Shown here piece by piece: positions 5,465 through 9,570 of a DNA stretch of 9,570 bases (the first letter of the stretch is position 1; each line of letters begins with the position of its first letter). A program made the translations under genes and the position numbers. The notes below the pieces were generated by a model, which saw only the letters and a list, made by a program, of their open reading frames with translations, was not told where the DNA came from and searched no databases. The stretch comes from Acidimicrobiia bacterium (GTDB lineage Bacteria > Actinomycetota > Acidimicrobiia > Spongiisociales > UBA5794). Location: the NCBI GenBank assembly GCA_030598905.1, contig JAUVPA010000048.1, positions 1 through 9,570 of the forward strand, written 5' to 3'.

Positions 5465-7447
5465 TTACTGCCAGAGGTCTCCGAAGTCGATCGACTGCAT
5501 CCAATAGGCGCCTGGCTGACCGGAGCGGCTGCGTGTCCATGTAATCGTTGAGTTGGCTGTGTGCCGTGCCCACACCAGCGGGCGCGGGTAGGCGTTGCCT
5601 GTGCCGTTGGACGTGTTCGACACGATTGCGAACCGATAACCCGCGGTCGTGTTGCCGCTTCGCTCCTCAGGAGCCAATGCGGCAGCGACAGTTGCGGTTC
5701 CTGCCAGCGCTCCGCTGGGTATCCCCGATCCGCCGTCCGTCCCGAACTGGTAGTCGACGTGGATGCGCGAGTGCGTGTGGACGTACACCTCAGCCTCACG
5801 AAGGTCGGTGTACTCGCTTCCGAGAGCGACCGTATTGGCATTCGCTCCCTTGAACACGCCGTTGCCGAGAGTCCATATAGCGCCTTCGAAGCCATCTCCA
5901 AGGCCGTTGTCCGTGCTTGTCCCAGACGCGATCACGAACGTGTTGTCACGCACGACGGAACTGATGCCGACCGTGTCGTAATCGCCGGGAGAGCTGACTC
6001 CATTGCCGCCCGAGGTTCCACTCACGGTCGCCCGCTGGATGTTCCATTCCGTGCCCCACTCGACGGCGTAAACCGTGAACGTCGTCGCGAAACCGATCGA
6101 TCCGCCGCCTCCGGCGCCGCGCTCCACGTTCACCCGATTGGACACGGAGGGAAAGATGCGACCCCAGGCGGCGATGTGATCGGCGGTGCTTGTGGCCACC
6201 GTGGTGACACCCCCTCCATACGAACCTCCGTACAGACCCACCTGCCCTAGATCGGCCCAGCCGGCGACGGTGGACCAGGCGTTCGTCGAAGCGTCGGTGA
6301 ACGAGACCTCGGCGATGCCGGCAAGGGAGAACCCGGCCGTTCGCCGGTTATCTGGGCTTTCCAGCACCGTGACCTGACCTTGCCAGTTGTTCGTCGAGCC
6401 CGCCCTCCCGAGCGCGAGGACATTGGGGCTACCCGATGTGCCGAGGGGCCCAGTCCCGAAGGGGTCGGCCGTGACGCGTGCGTAGTTGGCATCGGGTCCG
6501 ACGCTGCCGCTTCCCGTGTTGTTGCCTGCCGCCCCTCGCAGGATCACGAAGTAGTCGGCGGTGAGGTCCTGGGCGAGGCTCAGGCTGTACGACGTTCCGG
6601 TGAACGCCCCATCGGGAATCTGATAGGTCGTGACACGGATCGGCGTGCGCGTTGCCACCGCGTTGGCGTCGTTGCTGGTCGGATTGGTAAAAGCAGCGTT
6701 CGACGTCGGAAGCAGAGCAGCAGCGACGGCGAGCAACACAACGGGTGCACCGAGGAGGAGGCGCCGCGAGATCACTCGTCCTTTCCCGTCGAACCGTGGA
6801 TCAGCAAACCAGACGGCCGTGTCGGTGCCGAGCCCGCCGGTGCCGTCGCACGGCCGCTCTTCGCCTGGAGACATGTCCGGAGACCACGGGTCATGGCGCG
6901 GATCGATGGCGTAGCGGCCAAAGAACAACCCAACACCGAGGACGACGATGAACGCCATCAGATGAACGATTTGGCCGTTGGCGATCCACGCCGGGGGGAA
7001 CCCGGCGTATGGCACGACGAAACGGGCAACACCAAGGACCTGGTCGGCGTGAATCCGCCCATCCGAGGCGGCGTTGGCGTCGCCTTTGGTCACGAACGTC
7101 CCGTCGCCGTTGACCTCCGTGATGCGATGGGTTACAGGGTGGCCGCTACCTGCGTCATAGGTCACGATCATCCCCTTGCCCAGAGGTTCACCGTTGTAGT
7201 CCCGCGTGATGACCACATCGCCGACTTCGATCGCCGGATCCATCGACCCGCTGGTGATCGCCACCGATCTCCAAGCAGGCAGCACTACAGGACCCACCGC
7301 AAACAGACCTAGCGATGCGCAGAACATCAACCCGGCGAGGCCGACGAGGCCGACGAAGAACCTTGTCTGGCGGCCAGCACCAGCGCGTGAGCACGCCGGT
7401 CCTGTCGCCGCCGGGGCCGCCTCATTCGTCTGAGCGATGTCCCGCAT
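5465..7447 (-). CDS. ER/archaeal-type (SipW-like) signal peptidase I fused to a large exported beta-rich domain
   Basis: 660 aa. Residues 29-56 are a membrane anchor, followed by an S26B peptidase core: ITSGSMDPAIEVGD with nucleophile Ser68, VTHRITE with general base His107 (the ER/SipW dyad is Ser-His rather than the bacterial Ser-Lys) and KGDANAASD with probable Asp129. A second membrane helix lies near 158-176. A normal enzyme of this type would end soon after, but here the frame continues: a polar linker, then Arg-Arg and a third hydrophobic segment (230-252), ending in AAFTNPTSNDAN (251-262) like a SipW-cognate signal sequence, then about 400 residues of Thr/Gly/Ser-rich, aromatic-studded, beta-rich sequence. 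The enzyme part would cleave exported precursors at the membrane. The ATG at 7447 has AAAGAGAGG just upstream; the gene starts 20 bp after the TasA-like frame ends. An in-frame start at 7489 would overlap that gene and is less likely. Confidence 0.9.
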   Translation of the reverse strand: MRDIAQTNEAAPAATGPACSRAGAGRQTRFFVGLVGLAGLMFCASLGLFAVGPVVLPAWRSVAITSGSMDPAIEVGDVVITRDYNGEPLGKGMIVTYDAGSGHPVTHRITEVNGDGTFVTKGDANAASDGRIHADQVLGVARFVVPYAGFPPAWIANGQIVHLMAFIVVLGVGLFFGRYAIDPRHDPWSPDMSPGEERPCDGTGGLGTDTAVWFADPRFDGKGRVISRRLLLGAPVVLLAVAAALLPTSNAAFTNPTSNDANAVATRTPIRVTTYQIPDGAFTGTSYSLSLAQDLTADYFVILRGAAGNNTGSGSVGPDANYARVTADPFGTGPLGTSGSPNVLALGRAGSTNNWQGQVTVLESPDNRRTAGFSLAGIAEVSFTDASTNAWSTVAGWADLGQVGLYGGSYGGGVTTVATSTADHIAAWGRIFPSVSNRVNVERGAGGGGSIGFATTFTVYAVEWGTEWNIQRATVSGTSGGNGVSSPGDYDTVGISSVVRDNTFVIASGTSTDNGLGDGFEGAIWTLGNGVFKGANANTVALGSEYTDLREAEVYVHTHSRIHVDYQFGTDGGSGIPSGALAGTATVAAALAPEERSGNTTAGYRFAIVSNTSNGTGNAYPRPLVWARHTANSTITWTRSRSGQPGAYWMQSIDFGDLWQ

Positions 7448-7467
7448 CGTCCTCTCTTTGCCTTGGG

Positions 7468-8076
7468 TTATGCCTGGGTGGCGAGCCACTCCAGATCGAA
7501 CGAGACCGTCTCAGCCTGCAACGTGTTATCGGTCGTGTCGGGGAACGAAACGGTGACTCGATAGGTGGCTGTTGCACCGTCTGTGGCGGAGTCGAACACG
7601 GTCGAGATAGCAGAAACGTCGTTCGCCGCGATGTAGGTGTCGATCGTCGTGGCAGCGAGGTCGGTGGAGAAGGTACCTGTGATGCAGTCCTGGCCTCCCG
7701 TGCCGGACTCGACGAGCATCGTCATGTGCCCGGCCAGCCCGTCGGAGGCGTGGGTGTCGAAAGCATCGATGAACTTGAGTTGGTAGGTCGCGTCCAAGGT
7801 CCCGGTGTAGTCGACCTGGAAGCAGCGGACCTCGTCGGGGTCGTTGGGAGCCATGTCGTCGACCTCGAATTTGGCGGCTCCGGTCTCGTCGCCTCCGCCT
7901 CCGCTGCCCTCTCAGGCTGTTGCCTCGGTCAGGTTGACGGACCCGGACGTGGCGTAGTTGGCGTCGTTCGATGTGGGGTTGGTGAAAGCGGCCCTCGAGG
8001 CGGTCATGATCATGAGGGCCGCCATCAAGAGGGCGGCGACGACGGCTGCTGTACGGAAGGTCGCGGCGCGGGTCAT
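7468..8076 (-). pseudogene. TasA/camelysin-like SipW-dependent exported protein, interrupted by in-frame TGA
   Basis: The ATG at 8076 is preceded by AAAGGAA about seven bases upstream. The first 54 residues give a classic signal peptide (hydrophobic core about 9-26) and AAFTNPTSNDAN (29-40), then GSVNLTEATA, and stop at TGA 7912-7914. The same frame continues without a shift through a Gly-rich linker (GSGGGGDETG) into a typical TasA-family body: AKFEVDDMAPND, RCFQVDYTGTLDA, GGQDCITGTF and a C-terminal strand set, ending in TAA at 7468-7470. Read through, the product is 202 residues including the TGA position. The part after the stop (first Met at 7854) has no signal peptide or good ribosome site of its own, so it is unlikely to be a separate gene. 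Members are processed by SipW-type peptidases and form surface or biofilm fibres in Bacillus; the role here is inferred. Nonsense mutation, sequence error or readthrough are all possible. Confidence 0.75.
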
Positions 8077-8149
8077 CGTCCGTTCCTTTCGAGGTGTGAA
8101 CTGGTCCATTGCGGGGCTGGTTTTCGACACCGATTAGGGTCGAGTTGAG

Positions 8150-8180
8150 GCGATACGCTCGAGTTTGTCTTCATTGGCAA
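8150..8180 (-). promoter_or_regulatory. Weak candidate promoter for the TasA-like/signal peptidase unit
   Basis: On the minus strand TTGCCA (8175-8180) matches five of six bases of TTGACA, and TATCGC (8150-8155) is a poor -10 at a long 19-bp spacing. It lies in the 158-bp divergent gap between the TasA-like gene and the phosphatase gene, where a promoter for each direction is expected. I see no convincing promoter for the plus-strand gene. Confidence 0.2.
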
Positions 8181-8234
8181 CGGGTGGCAGACCTTGGCGG
8201 CAGATTCAGTCGCGGAAACATGGAGAAGTCATCA

Positions 8235-8756
8235 ATGGCCCGGTTCGTGGAGCTGCGCAGGCACACCGACAACGCCGGAGACGTTCTGACGGCCGCCGGT
8301 GTCACCGAAGCGGTGCGCCTCGGCGCCGCCCTCAGCGGTGTCTATTCGATCGTGTACTCCTCAGGGGCCCAGCGAGCGACGCAGGCAGCCGCCGGCATGC
8401 TCGCCGGCCTGGGCGATTCGATTCCCGGCGGCGTCGTCGTGGAGCCACGGCTGCGATCCGAGCGCGAGGGCATGTGGCGTGAGGTTGTCGAAGCGGCAGG
8501 TTCCGGCGAGATCGGGGCACTCCTTGAAGAGGACCCGTCGTTCGTGGCCGAAGAAGCCGATCGACTGGGCTCCGGATTGCAGGCGATCATCTCCGGGCTC
8601 GGTCACGGAGAGATGGCACTCGCTGTCGGCCACAGTCCGACGAATGAGGCCGCCGTCTACGGGCTGACGGGATTGATCATCGAGCCGATGGCGAAAGGGG
8701 CCGGTGTCGTGCTCGTCGAGGATGCCGGCGGTTTCCGGGTCGAGAAAGTCCGCTGA
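8235..8756 (+). CDS. Histidine-phosphatase-family protein (phosphoglycerate-mutase-like fold) with RHT variant
   Basis: 173 aa. Family landmarks are in order: strand plus Arg9-His10-Thr11 (normally RHG, with His as the phosphorylated residue); the TAAGVTEAVRLGAAL helix; SSGAQRATQAA with the phosphate-pocket Arg47; acidic Glu76 in RSERE; and VGHSPTNEAA with the second catalytic His133. It is short like SixA or other single-domain members, with no signal peptide, so it probably acts in the cytoplasm as a phosphatase on a small molecule or phosphoprotein; the substrate is not readable. The start at 8235 is chosen because GGAGAAG lies six bases upstream; an ATG at 8220 adds five residues and upstream starts add unrelated sequence. 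The gene is divergent from the TasA-like/signal peptidase unit and 55 bp ahead of the next gene on its own strand. Confidence 0.82.
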   Translation: MARFVELRRHTDNAGDVLTAAGVTEAVRLGAALSGVYSIVYSSGAQRATQAAAGMLAGLGDSIPGGVVVEPRLRSEREGMWREVVEAAGSGEIGALLEEDPSFVAEEADRLGSGLQAIISGLGHGEMALAVGHSPTNEAAVYGLTGLIIEPMAKGAGVVLVEDAGGFRVEKVR

Positions 8757-8799
8757 TCGAGCTCCGAGCCGCGACTTCCCTCGACTCACGCTTCCGGGG

Positions 8800-8805
8800 C
8801 ACAAT
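8800..8805 (+). promoter_or_regulatory. Possible -10 for a leaderless start
   Basis: CACAAT lies six bases before the ATG at 8812, and no Shine-Dalgarno is close enough (the nearest G-run, at 8797-8799, is about 12 bases away). The arrangement fits a leaderless mRNA, but the hexamer matches TATAAT at only four positions and the upstream -35 is unclear, so the call is tentative. Confidence 0.25.
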
Positions 8806-8811
8806 TACGTT

Positions 8812-9243
8812 ATGAGCGATGTCCAATTGGTTGCCGTCGAGGTTCCCGAGATAGGCGACGAGCGGAGGAAGAACTGGGCGAAGGTCGTCGCCAACGTCGA
8901 CGAGAGTCACAGCAGCGGTTGGGCTTACGAAGGCGAATTCATCGCGACCGGCGGGGTCCAGGATGTCCCCGTCGGATCGGTGATCCTGATCTACGGAGAG
9001 CGGGGCAGCCGCAACAGCCCGTCGGTGGAGGCGCGGGTCTACGTGGTCAACAACGACGGGACCATCAGCCTGCGGGATTCGGCCAAAGGCCGTGCCTGGG
9101 CGCGAACACTGCGCGATGGAATCGCCGACCTCCTCGAGGAGCAAGCCGGCACCCCGATCTCGGCCCGCGATTGGCACCCGGATCTCGTGGCTTTCAGCGA
9201 CGCCGCGTTACGAGAGGAGCTACAACGTCGCGGTCTTGACTGA
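8812..9243 (+). CDS. Hypothetical soluble protein, 143 aa
   Basis: The ATG at 8812 was chosen over an upstream GTG (8704), which would overlap the phosphatase gene. The product is mixed alpha/beta with no signal peptide, membrane segment or cysteine. Residues 4-82 look like a beta-rich module (VQLVAVEVPEIG, WAKVVANVDE, VGSVILIYGERG, EARVYVVNNDG), residues 94-112 a charged helix (GRAWARTLRDGIADLLEE), and the end is another helix (AALREELQRRGLD). I do not recognise the family and assign no function. It follows the histidine-phosphatase gene by 55 bp on the same strand and may be expressed separately from a leaderless promoter. Its stop lies 9 bp from the stop of the opposing DUF1876 gene. Confidence 0.72.
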   Translation: MSDVQLVAVEVPEIGDERRKNWAKVVANVDESHSSGWAYEGEFIATGGVQDVPVGSVILIYGERGSRNSPSVEARVYVVNNDGTISLRDSAKGRAWARTLRDGIADLLEEQAGTPISARDWHPDLVAFSDAALREELQRRGLD

Positions 9244-9252
9244 GCCGCGGCC

Positions 9253-9495
9253 CTACGTCTCGAGAAACTGGTCGATCTTCTCCTGGGCCGCGTCCATCAG
9301 GTGGCCCTGTAGCGTCATGAGCGCCCTGGCAAGCGCCAGCTCTTCACCGATGACCGGCATCGATGCATCCGTCGGATTGCGCCGAGCACGTCCGGTTGCC
9401 TCGAAATGGTCGCCACGAAGATTGAGCGTTGCATGCACCAGGGTGTTGGTCTGGTCCTCTTCGATGTGGACGTCGACCAGAATGTCCTTCTTCAT
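9253..9495 (-). CDS. DUF1876-family protein (Rv1738-like, dormancy/stress-associated)
   Basis: 80 aa, the usual compact size. The start at 9495 has GGAGG five bases upstream on the minus strand; the frame is open further upstream to the window edge, but those residues do not resemble the family. The layout matches DUF1876: strands ILVDVHIEED and TLVHATLNLRG, then GRARRNPTD, MPVIGEELALARALMTL and a C-terminal helix. Mycobacterium tuberculosis Rv1738 shares the order R-x-N-P, then P-x-I-G-(D/E)-E-L-x-x-A-R-A-L. Rv1738 is induced by hypoxia and has a fold similar to ribosome hibernation factors, so a ribosome- or RNA-associated stress role is plausible but not proven here. It is convergent with the 143-aa hypothetical gene. 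Confidence 0.88.
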   Translation of the reverse strand: MKKDILVDVHIEEDQTNTLVHATLNLRGDHFEATGRARRNPTDASMPVIGEELALARALMTLQGHLMDAAQEKIDQFLET

Positions 9496-9531
9496 CGGCA
9501 CCTCCGCCTTGGCTGCTGCCATTGTCGGTGT

Positions 9532-9566
9532 CGCGTGCCGCTGCGCATAGGGGCATTCGGCACGCG
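9532..9566. repeat. 9-bp perfect inverted repeat upstream of the DUF1876 gene
   Basis: CGCGTGCCG at 9532-9540 and its exact complement CGGCACGCG at 9558-9566 are separated by 17 bases. The dyad lies 37 bp upstream of the DUF1876 start. It could be a regulator-binding dyad in the promoter or a hairpin in a 5' leader; the right edge of the window hides the rest of the promoter. Confidence 0.5.
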
Positions 9567-9570
9567 CCAC

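Noticed and set aside
5329..5901. N-terminal extension of the kinase-like protein up to 503 aa
   Set aside because: It would run through the signal peptidase gene in another frame on the same strand; the ATG at 5328 has a strong ribosome site and begins just before the first membrane helix.
7468..7854. Separate 128-aa gene starting at the methionine at 7854
   Set aside because: It has no signal peptide or clear ribosome site, and the frame upstream to the TGA continues the TasA-like fold, so it is better read as the downstream half of a broken gene.
7912..7914. UGA as selenocysteine or as a recoded glycine codon
   Set aside because: No SECIS-like hairpin was recognised after the TGA, the position falls in a Gly-rich linker rather than a redox site, and several neighbouring genes use TGA as a normal stop.
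8109..8140. Plus-strand promoter TTGCGG / TAGGGT for the phosphatase gene
   Set aside because: The -10 fits TANNNT, but the 20-bp spacer is too long and the -35 is weak.
9548..9570. DosR-type box upstream of the DUF1876 gene
   Set aside because: Only a partial half-site (GCCCCTA) is visible on the minus strand; the other half of the consensus is missing.

Overview
The window is GC-rich and gene-dense, with GTG/TTG starts, tightly packed genes, likely leaderless starts and actinobacterial families (a DUF1876/Rv1738-like protein, an HTH-like 2TM-domain protein, a TPR protein typical of large actinobacterial regulators). This suggests an actinomycete chromosome. A deep-branching group such as the Acidimicrobiia is an inference from the style of the proteins, not something proven here. 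TGA ends several ordinary genes, so the standard code applies.

Layout. (1) 3-1163 (+): C-terminal part of a large TPR protein that enters from the left edge. (2) 1151-3590 (-): a two-gene unit, an M20-family metallopeptidase followed by a membrane-anchored beta-propeller-like protein with a Thr/Pro stalk; its end overlaps gene 1 tail-to-tail by 13 bp. (3) 3737-4423 (+): a 66-aa unknown protein and an HTH-like/2TM protein that is probably leaderless. (4) 4390-8076 (-): the most interesting block. It holds a TasA/camelysin-like exported protein interrupted by an in-frame TGA, then an ER/archaeal-type (SipW-like) signal peptidase fused to a long second exported region, then, after a 136-bp leader with strong hairpin potential, a two-TM protein with a degenerate histidine-kinase-like ATPase fold. 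(5) 8235-9243 (+): a histidine-phosphatase-family protein with a variant RHT motif and an unknown 143-aa protein. (6) 9253-9495 (-): a DUF1876 protein preceded by a 9-bp perfect inverted repeat.

Working together. The signal peptidase and the TasA-like gene form a SipW/TasA-type export module: a dedicated peptidase beside its presumed substrate. The peptidase polypeptide also carries, after its catalytic domain, a second hydrophobic segment followed by the same 12-residue AAFTNPTSNDAN sequence found at the predicted processing site of the small neighbour. This looks like a peptidase fused to one of its own substrates, with the upstream gene as a second substrate. In this copy that second substrate is broken by a single stop codon (mutation, sequence error or readthrough). 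No mobile elements, tRNAs, rRNAs, CRISPR arrays or gene-free stretches over 300 bases were seen.
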